Shown piece after piece: positions 18,153 through 26,253 of a stretch of DNA of 64,000 bases. Location of the stretch: assembly GCF_008629655.1 (NCBI RefSeq), contig NZ_VWSG01000002.1, positions 346,249 to 410,248 of the forward strand, written 5' to 3'. Numbering within the stretch: the stretch's first letter is position 1; every line of letters begins with the position of its first letter. The notes under the pieces are model-generated. The model saw only the letters and a program-made list of their open reading frames with translations. It did no database searches and was not told where the DNA came from. Both the position numbers and the translations under genes were made by a program. This stretch comes from Paenimyroides baculatum (lineage in GTDB: Bacteria; Bacteroidota; Bacteroidia; Flavobacteriales; Flavobacteriaceae).

Positions 18153-18168
18153 CGCGCGCGCGCGCGCG
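18153..18168. repeat. (CG)8 dinucleotide run
   Basis: Eight perfect CG units in a strongly AT-rich spacer. Such alternating purine-pyrimidine tracts favour Z-DNA; here it may simply be a slippage tract. No gene overlaps it. Confidence 0.95.
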
Positions 18169-18199
18169 TTTTTCGAAAATTCTCTTCTCGTGATAAGTG

Positions 18200-18312
18200 A
18201 GCCACGCCAAGATTTATTTTTTTCCTGTAATATTGATTAGAGCGTAAGATCTTTTTCGATTCTAAATCTCCATTGTAATGCTCTTATTGCGGTCAAGCTT
18301 TTAGCGGTCAAA
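18200..18312 (+). repeat. partial dispersed repeat
   Basis: Contains AGCCACGCCAAGATTT, repeated near 19485 and 19705, then AGATCTTTTTCG, CTCCATTG and TTGCGGTCAAGCTTTTAGCG, the leader and left arm of the two-hairpin family. The right arm is missing, so this is a decayed copy. Confidence 0.6.
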
Positions 18313-18477
18313 ATCTTATTGTTGAACAATTCGGGTTCATGCTGTGTTTTCATTAATTCGAGATCAGGTTTATATAACTTGATTGTACTTGAGCATTCTA
18401 TGTTAAAGCTGTATGGCACATAAATTGTCTATAATACAGTGAAACAGCTTTTTATAAACCGTATTAAATCTATCTTT

Positions 18478-19440
18478 ATGAAAAACCTATTCTCTATTTT
18501 ATGCTTTGTGCTGCTGGTTTCGTGTTCCAGCGACAACGGTTCGGACATTAATACTTCTCCTAACAGCTATCCGCCTGATTTAACGGGTACCATCTATTAT
18601 AAATGGGCTACAGAGGGAATTCTTAAAGTAACTTTTCCATCGGCTACGGGCGGTTCGTTTATTGGTGATGATTCCAAACTGAACAGCTTTGATGTATCGC
18701 GAGACGGCAAATACCGCCTGACCGCTACTAACGCAAGTACTCTGGGAAACTACGTTGTTAAGTTTACACTGAGCAACATGGATAACGGATCTATCGTTAA
18801 CGAGTTCAACTATACCAGTCCGGCGGGAAACAGCTACTGTAAGGGTCAACTTTCTCCGGACAACAGTCTGATCCTTGTGGAATCGAACGATGAGGAAGAC
18901 GGCATTACCCTACTTAAAACAGACGGTGAGCTTTTGGTACGTTTGGACGGACTGAACAACACGCCTTTCAGCATGGATGATATGGCGATGTGGCTGCCTG
19001 GCAACGAACTGCTTGTTACACACGGTAACAATATCATCCGTATACCGCCTCCGTACACTTCGGGCACCCTTATCAAGGAAATGAACTACGCAGACTGGGG
19101 GCACCTTGCGGTGAACCATCAGGGTACGCAACTGGCTGTACGCATTGACAACCATATTTACACAATGGGTATTGACGGCAACAATATGAGGCAGGTTACC
19201 ACAAGCAACTTTAAAGAAAGCAGACCTGTTTTTTCACCTGACAGTAAATATCTGATGGTTGGAAGCAATTACCGCCAGAGTTCCATTATGGGGTATTCAT
19301 GGGATATGAAAATTATCCCGAATGACGGTAAGGAATACAACGTGGGTCCTGTGGAAACAAATTCTCCGGGTGTTCTTCCGATATTGTGGAAGGGTGATGA
19401 TAAGATTGTTACCGGCAGTGGTGACGTTGTTTGGAAATAA
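18478..19440 (+). CDS. lipoprotein with WD40/PD40-like beta-propeller
   Basis: 320 residues from the ATG at 18478; the upstream GTG at 18439 would put 13 residues before an excellent lipoprotein signal, so it is rejected. Lipobox LLVSC with acyl Cys near 16, then SSDNGSD. The body carries repeated SPDxxxL units (LSPDNSLILVES and FSPDSKYLMVGS) and DVSRDGKYRLTA typical of PD40/TolB-like propeller blades. Probably a periplasm- or surface-facing propeller that binds a partner; no catalytic site seen. Flanked on both sides by repeat-rich spacers, so it appears to be a single-gene unit. Confidence 0.75.
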   Translation: MKNLFSILCFVLLVSCSSDNGSDINTSPNSYPPDLTGTIYYKWATEGILKVTFPSATGGSFIGDDSKLNSFDVSRDGKYRLTATNASTLGNYVVKFTLSNMDNGSIVNEFNYTSPAGNSYCKGQLSPDNSLILVESNDEEDGITLLKTDGELLVRLDGLNNTPFSMDDMAMWLPGNELLVTHGNNIIRIPPPYTSGTLIKEMNYADWGHLAVNHQGTQLAVRIDNHIYTMGIDGNNMRQVTTSNFKESRPVFSPDSKYLMVGSNYRQSSIMGYSWDMKIIPNDGKEYNVGPVETNSPGVLPILWKGDDKIVTGSGDVVWK

Positions 19441-19483
19441 TGTTCTTGGTGTGGTTTTATGATGAGTCTTTTGACTTTTAGAA

Positions 19484-19724
19484 TGAGCCACGCCAGGATT
19501 TCAGATTATTGTTACTGATACCTGTTACTGTATTGTTTCCTTTTTTATTTTAAAATTCAAAGAACGTATTGTTAGTAATTTTTTTTATTCAATAATTAAA
19601 TAATATTCCTTTTGGTCTTAATGATTAAACACTGTTTTTGATTTGTTGTTTTAAAATGTAAACAAGCCAACCTGTTAATCTGTCGTTTTTAAAATAGCCA
19701 TAACATAAAGCCCACGCCAAGATT
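19484..19724 (+). repeat. two copies of AGCCACGCCAAGATT motif
   Basis: GAGCCACGCCAGGATTT near 19483 and GCCCACGCCAAGATTTGATT near 19704 repeat the motif at 18200. Each lies in noncoding DNA near a hairpin-repeat copy. No gene is visible from 19441 to 21403; besides these motifs the spacer holds three two-hairpin repeats and a structured segment. Confidence 0.6.
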
Positions 19725-19900
19725 TGATTTTTAGTGTTCGTAATTGATAAATCTATTTCAGTCAAAAATCGAATAGTGAAGTCCCTTCTGTCATGCTGCA
19801 CTTGATGCAGCATCGCATCCGAATGTACGTCCAGTTTGTCATCTTGTACGGCATGAAATGGAGTGAAAGATCTTTTTCGATAATCCTCATTCTAATTCCT

Positions 19901-20060
19901 TTTCTTTTGTCGCGCAAAAGAAACAAAACGCCTCGGCTCCACTGCTCGTGGTCAGTATACGTTTTGACAACTAAATCAAAAAAACTCGAACAAGTTCTCA
20001 AACAGCTTTTGATTTTACGTTGTCTGCAACTTACTGACGCTCACTCCGCCGTGAATGCCA
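19901..20060 (+). repeat. two-hairpin dispersed repeat, copy 6
   Basis: First hairpin TTTCTTTTG-tcgcg-CAAAAGAAA (19901-19923). The long hairpin has fully nested arms GTCAGTA/TACTGAC (19951/20032), GACAAC/GTTGTC (19966/20019) and AATCAAAA/TTTTGATT (19974/20007) and ends TACTGACGCTCAC. The loop contains ACTCGAACAAGTTCTCAAAC, shared with copy 2. Short open frames here are not genes. Confidence 0.75.
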
Positions 20061-20136
20061 GTTTTTAAATACTCCTGAGTAGTCTGTTGCGTTTTCAATC
20101 AAAATCCTATTGTTTAACAAATCCAGATTTAAAAGC

Positions 20137-20348
20137 GACATTATTTTTTCAGCGAGTGTCAAATAGGCGAAATTTCCGTGAAAAGAAATGCTGTTTATTC
20201 GAGCATATCTATTTTGCTCTTGTTCTCATGAATGCTGCACTTACGTTTGCATTTGAGACGCAGCGAGTTTATTTCTTTTAGGAAATAAGACTTAATTTGA
20301 CCGTTGAAAAAATAGAGTCTTGATTTTTTGGTTCGTTTTTGCATCAAG
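20137..20348 (-). repeat. two-hairpin dispersed repeat, copy 7 (subtype B, inverted)
   Basis: Minus-strand copy with outer arms GACATTATTTTTTCAGCGAG and ACCGTTGAAAAAATAGAGTC nearly identical to copy 5, then GTCAAAT/ATTTGAC; the interior is longer and different. The companion hairpin CTTGAT/ATCAAG lies at 20319-20348. An 80-base block upstream (AATCAAAATCCT ... CCAGATTT) is also shared with copy 5. Confidence 0.75.
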
Positions 20349-20692
20349 GCAAAATGAACAAGATCATTAATCAAAAAACAAATTTTATCTATGGTATAAA
20401 AAGCATTTTTGCAAACGGCGTTTTTACCGTTTGTTTTTAATTTGCTATATTTAACTGTTTTTACATCTTAAAACACCAATTTTTCCTTTTTTGAATTTTC
20501 TGTTTTTTTGGACTAAATTGAAAAATTTAGAATAATCTTCTGTTTTCGAATATTTTTTCCGAAAATGTGTTTCATGCACTATCCATGCTTTATCCATACA
20601 GTATCTACCTAGTATCCTCCCACCTGCTATTTCCGAAAATTTTTCGGTTTGGCTTTTTGGCGAAATTGTTCATAATTGACCTCTTTTTTCTA

Positions 20693-20853
20693 GTACTTTT
20701 TAGACAAAAAGTACCAAAAGTCTTTTTTTGCGGTCAAGCTTTTAACGGTCAAAATTTGGTTTGTTGTCTAGCCCATCGGAACGTTCGCTTTGCGACCCGA
20801 TATGCTTAACGACAACTTCACCCTTTTGACACTCGCCAAAACCTTAATACCGC
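20693..20853 (+). repeat. two-hairpin dispersed repeat, copy 8
   Basis: First hairpin GTACTTTTT-agac-AAAAAGTAC (20693-20714). The long hairpin has GCGGT/ACCGC (20730/20849), GTCAAAA/TTTTGAC (20748/20824), GTTGTC/GACAAC (20763/20811) and CATCGG/CCGATatG (20774/20797). The copy at 62.1 kb has nearly the same sequence. Confidence 0.8.
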
Positions 20854-20869
20854 TTGTTTATAGAGCATC

Positions 20870-21010
20870 TATGTTATTGAATCAAAATTTTTGATTTAAC
20901 GACATTAATTGCATAGGCGCATTCGTTTTTTACACCAGACTTTATCTTACAGCTTGGAGGCTGTGAACTTTGCGGTTTGATGTACCAATACGCAAAACGA
21001 GGTTTGAAAT
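20870..21010 (+). repeat. decayed repeat modules
   Basis: Contains ATCAAAATTTTTGATTTAACGACATTAATTGC, cut here to its recognisable parts AATCAAAA and CGACATTA of subtype B, and ACTTTATCTTACAGCTTGGAGG, a divergent form of the 38-base insert at 43825 and 58621. No coding signal. Confidence 0.5.
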
Positions 21011-21086
21011 TTTAGTTTAAAGGTTAAACGACCACAAAAAATAACATTGTTTAAATATTAGTGCGTGTACTTGGCACTATAACCAT

Positions 21087-21245
21087 CGGCGGTTGAGTAA
21101 AAAGCATAAAAAAAGCCGTGGTACTCAACATTATCCGACTTGAGGTACTGGTATACCGTGCAACAGATAAGTGAGCCCACGACCTAGGACGTGTGAGCTT
21201 ATCTACTTATCATCTCGTTGCTTTTAAATTACCAGTTTTCAAGTC
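21087..21245 (+). ncRNA. candidate structured RNA: pseudoknot plus long rod hairpin
   Basis: Two parts. CGGC (21087)/GCCG (21115) and TTGAGTA (21093)/TACTCAA (21122) interlock as an H-type pseudoknot. A rod follows, with GACTTGA/TCAAGTC (21137/21239), ACTGGTA/TACCAGT (21147/21230), GCAAC/GTTGC (21060+100 to 21217), GATAAGT/ACTTATC (21166/21205) and CACG/CGTG around ACCTAGGA. The rod of about 109 bases with internal bubbles is reminiscent of 6S-type RNAs (a 6S-Flavo family is known), but I cannot confirm that. It sits 160 bases before the defence-island regulator gene. The strand is assumed plus. Confidence 0.45.
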
Positions 21246-21403
21246 GAGAATCAAAGCAATAGCTTTAATATCTTCTATTTAAAGTATTGCAAAATTACAT
21301 TTTATCATGTAATTCAGAACAAACATACAAAATTATTTTCAATTGGAGTCTTTCGACTCCAAAAAAATATTAAAAAATATGCTATTTTGAGAAAACATAA
21401 CTC

Positions 21404-21736
21404 ATGAATAGCAAAAAATTAAATACTAAAGTTGAAAATAAAGACCTATTTCTCCATTCTAATAAACTAATTTGTAATTTTATTTCTCAAAAATTTATAT
21501 ACAAATACACTACTGAAGAAGAAAATAAAAAAGTTTCTCTCAGAAAGTATGAAGACAAAACAGGAATAACACACACAACTTTACAAAAATTAGTAAGTGA
21601 AAATGGATACAATATACCAACTGCTGTAATTTTTGTTATCTTACATTACGAAAACGTTGCTTTATCAACTTTTTTCAAGGAGTTTGAACAATTCTGTAAA
21701 ACACAATATCCTTTAGACGAATTATTATCAAAATAA
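21404..21736 (+). CDS. small helix-turn-helix regulator at defence-island edge
   Basis: 110 residues; the middle (about 45-75, VSLRKYEDKTGITHTTLQKLVSENGYNIP with an IPTAVIF helix after it) looks like a Cro/C-type helix-turn-helix. Very AT-rich and basic. It lies 170 bases upstream of hsdM in the same direction, the position of controller proteins that delay restriction expression after transfer. A controller role is inferred; the fold assignment is moderate. Confidence 0.6.
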   Translation: MNSKKLNTKVENKDLFLHSNKLICNFISQKFIYKYTTEEENKKVSLRKYEDKTGITHTTLQKLVSENGYNIPTAVIFVILHYENVALSTFFKEFEQFCKTQYPLDELLSK

Positions 21737-21905
21737 ATTGAACAACTAAAATATTTCACAGTATATTAAAAATTAAAAAACACTTATAAAAGTTCACTTA
21801 AAATTAGTTAATTGAATTTATTTTAAATGCCTATAAAACGTAGTTGTTCTAATTATTAATTAACACTTTTTATTATATTTACATTTCATAATTATTTTGA
21901 AATTA

Positions 21906-23483
21906 ATGGCAAAAACCGACAATTCCACTTTTGAACAAAAACTCTTTAAATCAGCCGATAAACTAAGAAAAAATATTGATGCAGCCGAGTACAAGCACGT
22001 TGTATTAGGCTTAATATTCTTAAAATACATTTCAGAATCCTTCGCAGAAAAATACGACGAACTAAAAGCAGACGAATATTCAGACCCGGAAGACCACGAC
22101 GAATACTTAGCAGCTAATATTTTCTTCGTTCCCAAAGAAGCACGCTGGAGTCATATTCACGCCAACGCCAAACTTTCATCAATAGGTCAGACTATAGACC
22201 AGGCAATGGAAGCAATTGAAAGTGAAAACAAAGAACTAAAAAATGTATTGCCGCAGGTTTACGGTAAAGCCAATTTGGATAAAACCGCTTTAGGCGAATT
22301 AATTGATTTAATTTCCAATACCGACCTTCAAGCAGAACATCACAATTCCAAAGACCTTTTCGGTCGTGTGTACGAATACTTTTTAGGAGAATTCGCCAAT
22401 GCCGAAGGTAAAAAGGGAGGACAGTTCTACACCCCAAAAGCCATTGTAAAACTAATGGTGGAAATGATAGAACCCTACAAAGGCCGTGTCTATGACCCTG
22501 CTTGTGGTTCGGGCGGTATGTTTGTGATGAGCGAAAAATTCGTAGTAGAACACCAGGGACGTATTAACGACATTACAGTGTACGGACAAGAAAGCAACCA
22601 AACCACTTGGAAATTATCCAAAATGAACTTGGCTATTCGCAATATCAACTCCAAGTTTGTAGCTTGGAACAGCGAAGGTTCTTTCTTAAAAGATGCACAT
22701 CCCGATTTAAAAGCAGACTATATCCTAGCAAATCCACCATTCAACCAGTCCGAATGGGGAATTGATATACTACAAGAAGACGCCCGTTGGAAACACGGAG
22801 TTCCGCCCAACGGTAACGCCAACTACGGTTGGTTACAACATATGTTATACCATTTATCGCCTCGTGGGGTAATGGCTACCGTTTTGAGTAATGGTTCGTT
22901 GAGCTCCAATACTTCTGGCGAAGGCGACATCCGTAAAAACATGGTCTTGGCCGATTTAGTCGAATGCATCGTAGCTTTGCCGAAACAGTTATTCTACAAT
23001 ACCGGTATTCCTGCTTGTATCTGGATTATGCGCCGTGACAAAAACCACCATAACAAAGAAGTATTATTTATTGATGCCTCTGAAATGGGCTACATGAAAG
23101 ACCGTGTACACCGTGAGCTGTCTGATTCAGATTTAGAAAACAAAGTTGGTAATTTTCACGAAAATGGTTTAGGTGATGTTCAAAAAATAGCTAAAACTTA
23201 TCACGATTGGCGTGCCGTCACATCGAGTGATAATGCGTTAGCAGCATCGTATCAAGATGTAAAAGGCTACTGTAAAAGTGCCACCCTTACAGAAATCGAA
23301 AAACACGATTTTGTATTGACTCCTGGTCGTTACGTAGGCATTGCAGATGTGGAAGACGACGGCATCCCTTTTGAAGAAAAAATGCAGTCTTTAACCACGA
23401 CCTTAAAACAGCAAATGGATAAGGAAGTTGCATTAAATGATGAAATCGCTACACAATTGGTTAAAATTGGTTTTACGTTATGA
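21906..23483 (+). CDS. hsdM: type I restriction-modification methyltransferase subunit
   Basis: 525 residues from the ATG at 21906 (an in-frame TTG nine bases earlier is less likely). The N-terminal HsdM helical domain covers about 8-130 (TFEQKLFKSADKLRKN); the N6-adenine MTase domain has motif I DPACGSGG at about 197 and motif IV NPPF at about 273, with GGQFYTP before motif I. It transfers methyl groups to adenine in the site chosen by HsdS and joins HsdR for restriction. Its TGA overlaps the hsdS ATG (ATGA), so they are translationally coupled. A TATATTTA box at 21874 is a weak promoter candidate. Confidence 0.96.
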   Translation: MAKTDNSTFEQKLFKSADKLRKNIDAAEYKHVVLGLIFLKYISESFAEKYDELKADEYSDPEDHDEYLAANIFFVPKEARWSHIHANAKLSSIGQTIDQAMEAIESENKELKNVLPQVYGKANLDKTALGELIDLISNTDLQAEHHNSKDLFGRVYEYFLGEFANAEGKKGGQFYTPKAIVKLMVEMIEPYKGRVYDPACGSGGMFVMSEKFVVEHQGRINDITVYGQESNQTTWKLSKMNLAIRNINSKFVAWNSEGSFLKDAHPDLKADYILANPPFNQSEWGIDILQEDARWKHGVPPNGNANYGWLQHMLYHLSPRGVMATVLSNGSLSSNTSGEGDIRKNMVLADLVECIVALPKQLFYNTGIPACIWIMRRDKNHHNKEVLFIDASEMGYMKDRVHRELSDSDLENKVGNFHENGLGDVQKIAKTYHDWRAVTSSDNALAASYQDVKGYCKSATLTEIEKHDFVLTPGRYVGIADVEDDGIPFEEKMQSLTTTLKQQMDKEVALNDEIATQLVKIGFTL

Positions 23484-24709
23484 GTGAAGGAGTAAATATT
23501 CCAAATGGCTGGGTAGAAACTACATTAGGTAAATCAATTAATCTAATTGGAGGTGGCACTCCCAATACTAAAATTGAAGAATATTGGAATGGTGAAATTC
23601 CTTGGCTATCGGTAGTTGATTTTAATAATGATAATCGTTGGGTAAGTTCTGCAGAAAAATCAATCACAGAATTAGGTTTAAAAAATAGTTCAACAAAGTT
23701 ATTAGATGTTGGAGATATTATTATTTCAGCACGTGGTACTGTTGGTGCATTAGCTCAATTAAAAAAGTCAATGGCTTTTAACCAATCTTGTTATGGAATT
23801 AAAGAAAAATTAGATGTTACAGATAAGAATTATCTCTTTTATTTACTTAAATATTCAATTATTCAAATAAACCGAAATACATATGGAGCTGTTTTTGATA
23901 CAATTACAACTAAAACATTTGATTTTATAAATGTAATAATCCCAAAAAACATTGAAGAACAAAAATCCATAGCAGCAATCCTAACCGCTTTTGATGACAA
24001 AATAGAACTTCTACAAGCCCAAAATAAAACCCTCGAAGAACTCGCACAAACTATTTTCAAAGAATGGTTTGGAAAATATTCCGTAGAGGATGAATTGCCA
24101 GAGGGTTGGAGAATTGGAAAGTTATCTGAAATTGCAAATTTAAAATCTGGTTTTGCATTTAAAGCAGAAGATTTTATTGAAGAATCAAATTTTAAAGCAA
24201 TAAAAATAAAAGATTTAAAAGGAAATGGAAATATTAGTTTAAGTGATATTTCAGCAATTACAGAAGATATTACAAAATTGGGCAGAGTTCAATATTTTAA
24301 GTTAGATGAAGGAGATATTTTGTTAGCAATGTCTGGAAACACCACAGGAAAAATTGGTGTTTTACCTTCATCAGAGAATGAAATTTATTTAAACCAACGT
24401 GTTGGTAAGTTCTTTTTAAAGAATAATATTTATAAAAGTTATTTATATAATTTTTTGATGTCAAATGATTATGAGAATAAAATTTTAGCAATGGGTTATG
24501 GTAGTGCTCAGCCAAATATAAATCCTACTCAAATTGAGAATATTGATATTTGTTATCCAGATGAAAGAAAATTAAATGCTTATTTAGGTATCTCAAATCC
24601 TATTTTCGAAAAAGTTTTAAAAAACAATACCCAAATCCATACCCTCACTCAAACCCGTGATGCCTTATTACCAAAATTAATGAGTGGAGAAATACGTGTA
24701 AAAATGTAA
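23480..24709 (+). CDS. hsdS: type I restriction specificity subunit
   Basis: 409 residues with two target-recognition domains (about 1-150 and 205-360), each opening with the typical GWVETTLGKSINLIGGGTP or GWRIGKLSEIANLKSGFAF form. They are separated by conserved coiled coils (IEEQKSIAAILTAFDDKIEL and the C-terminal LTQTRDALLPKLMSGEI). It sets the bipartite DNA target of the HsdMS methylase. The recognition domains are much more AT-rich than the coiled-coil parts, as expected for exchanged modules. Starts inside the hsdM stop. Confidence 0.95.
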   Translation: MSEGVNIPNGWVETTLGKSINLIGGGTPNTKIEEYWNGEIPWLSVVDFNNDNRWVSSAEKSITELGLKNSSTKLLDVGDIIISARGTVGALAQLKKSMAFNQSCYGIKEKLDVTDKNYLFYLLKYSIIQINRNTYGAVFDTITTKTFDFINVIIPKNIEEQKSIAAILTAFDDKIELLQAQNKTLEELAQTIFKEWFGKYSVEDELPEGWRIGKLSEIANLKSGFAFKAEDFIEESNFKAIKIKDLKGNGNISLSDISAITEDITKLGRVQYFKLDEGDILLAMSGNTTGKIGVLPSSENEIYLNQRVGKFFLKNNIYKSYLYNFLMSNDYENKILAMGYGSAQPNINPTQIENIDICYPDERKLNAYLGISNPIFEKVLKNNTQIHTLTQTRDALLPKLMSGEIRVKM

Positions 24710-24713
24710 AATT

Positions 24714-25283
24714 ATGATGCGAAAAATTGGTTTATTTATCTTATCACTTTGGTTATTTTTTATTCTAACAATAATTATAACGATTCAGATTCCTGTCTAT
24801 TTCGCAGAAGATTATGTATTTATTGGTTGGTATGAATTTTTATCAACCAACATTATTCCTATATTTTGCTTATTAGGTATTATTGGTGGTTTTGCTTCCT
24901 TTTTCGATTTTAAATATGTTTTAAAAGATGCAACAAATATGCCTTTCAGTATCAATAAAATTGAAAATATAAATTATGAGCATTTAACATTTCTTACTAC
25001 CTATATTGTGCCTTTAGTCTGTTTCAATTTTGTTGAGATACGATATCAAATTGTATTAATGATAGTAATAATTGTTATTTGTGCTATATATGTTAAAACT
25101 GATTTATTTTATGCAAATCCAACATTAGCACTACTTGGATTTAAAATCTATAAAATTGATGGCAATTTTGAAGATGGTATTAGAGAAGGAATAATTCTTA
25201 TTTCTAAGGATAATTTAATAAAAAATCAAAGGTGCGATTACTTAAAGTTAGACGATAGAATATATTACGCCAAAATAAAATAA
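24714..25283 (+). CDS. kwaA: Kiwa membrane protein KwaA-like
   Basis: 189 residues with four hydrophobic segments (about 4-28, 38-60, 83-102 and 108-126) and a cytoplasmic tail containing NPTLALLGFKIYKI. Length, four-TM layout and tail fit KwaA of the Kiwa anti-phage system, whose KwaA spans the inner membrane and recruits KwaB. The identification leans on the neighbour, which starts two bases after the stop and is a DUF4868/KwaB protein. It lies 4 bases downstream of hsdS, so it is probably in the same transcript. Confidence 0.75.
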   Translation: MMRKIGLFILSLWLFFILTIIITIQIPVYFAEDYVFIGWYEFLSTNIIPIFCLLGIIGGFASFFDFKYVLKDATNMPFSINKIENINYEHLTFLTTYIVPLVCFNFVEIRYQIVLMIVIIVICAIYVKTDLFYANPTLALLGFKIYKIDGNFEDGIREGIILISKDNLIKNQRCDYLKLDDRIYYAKIK

Positions 25284-25284
25284 A

Positions 25285-26250
25285 ATGACAAGAAATGAAT
25301 TAATTGAAGGTTTAAATAATGTTTTGAATCAGCAAGAGCAACTTTCTACTGTGGTTTTTGCAGTTATGAAGGAAACATTAATAATTAAAAAGCTTAATAT
25401 TCATAATGATGAAATTAACCACATTCAAAATATGTTTATTGGTAGTATCAATGATAAAATTATTAATGTAGAAGAACAAACTATTATAAAAGTTTCTGAA
25501 GCTGATAATAGAGCAAATACAGTTTTTGAGTATGATTTAGATTTACCAGAAGGACTAAATTTTTATGATGCAGCATTGAATGACCAAGCTGAAATTTTTT
25601 CTTTTCAAAATGACGACTTGGGTGACATTGATTCGTTAATAATAAAAATAGGCACTGAAGAACACCAAATAAAATTATTTAAAAAATTATCAACGGTTGA
25701 AGTTTTTGGTCGCGGAGGTTTCTCACTTTGGCCATCAAATAATAGATTAGAGAGGTTTAATGATAAAGTTTTACGTTTAACTCCTAATTTTAATTCAGTA
25801 TTAGTGGATGATACTTATGTTTTTTTAGATTTAAAATTACTAGAAAGAAGCCATGGTTTCCATGACGTAATTGTACGGGAAGCTAATAATAGTTTACTAA
25901 TGGTTGAAGTTTTAGGCATTTTAGATTCTACTCAAGGAATTGTTGATTTACTTGGTAAAACAAGTTTCGCTCGAAAAGTTGTTAAAATCCGATATTCCCC
26001 AGTGTTGGTACGAAATATTCCAAATGCTCAAATTATTAATTTCACTAGGAATCATCCAGCATTAGCAAATAAAATGCGATACAGTGAAGACGGAGAACAA
26101 ATTATTTTGCATACTAAAATTGCTAAAGAATTATTTATAAAAATGCTCGATGATGCTTACTTAACATCGGAGCTGACAACCCAATATTACGAAAGTACTG
26201 CCAAGGATGTTGTCGAAGCTCAAGAATTAGAAGAAGTTGTAAACGCTTAA
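25285..26250 (+). CDS. kwaB: Kiwa effector KwaB-like (DUF4868)
   Basis: 321 residues, close to the usual KwaB length. The C-terminal two thirds carry the DUF4868 pattern (VEVFGRGGFSLWPSNNRLE, LDLKLLERSHGFHDVI, and a basic FARKVVKIRYSPVL stretch). In Kiwa, KwaB is the DNA-binding partner that arrests phage replication and late transcription after KwaA senses infection. The gene starts immediately after kwaA. Being embedded between hsdS and hsdR is unusual and suggests shared expression with restriction. Confidence 0.8.
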   Translation: MTRNELIEGLNNVLNQQEQLSTVVFAVMKETLIIKKLNIHNDEINHIQNMFIGSINDKIINVEEQTIIKVSEADNRANTVFEYDLDLPEGLNFYDAALNDQAEIFSFQNDDLGDIDSLIIKIGTEEHQIKLFKKLSTVEVFGRGGFSLWPSNNRLERFNDKVLRLTPNFNSVLVDDTYVFLDLKLLERSHGFHDVIVREANNSLLMVEVLGILDSTQGIVDLLGKTSFARKVVKIRYSPVLVRNIPNAQIINFTRNHPALANKMRYSEDGEQIILHTKIAKELFIKMLDDAYLTSELTTQYYESTAKDVVEAQELEEVVNA

Positions 26251-26253
26251 TGT

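Noticed and set aside
19762..20281. Short open frames on both strands near 20 kb
   Set aside because: They coincide with hairpin repeats, have no ribosome-binding or family signal, and repeat copies elsewhere do not keep the frames open.
21087..21245. tmRNA, SRP RNA or RNase P RNA
   Set aside because: No tRNA-like end, no SRP tetraloop domain and no RNase P core motifs are visible.
21897..21905. TTG start upstream of the hsdM ATG
   Set aside because: The ATG three codons later matches usual HsdM N-termini (MAKTDN-like).
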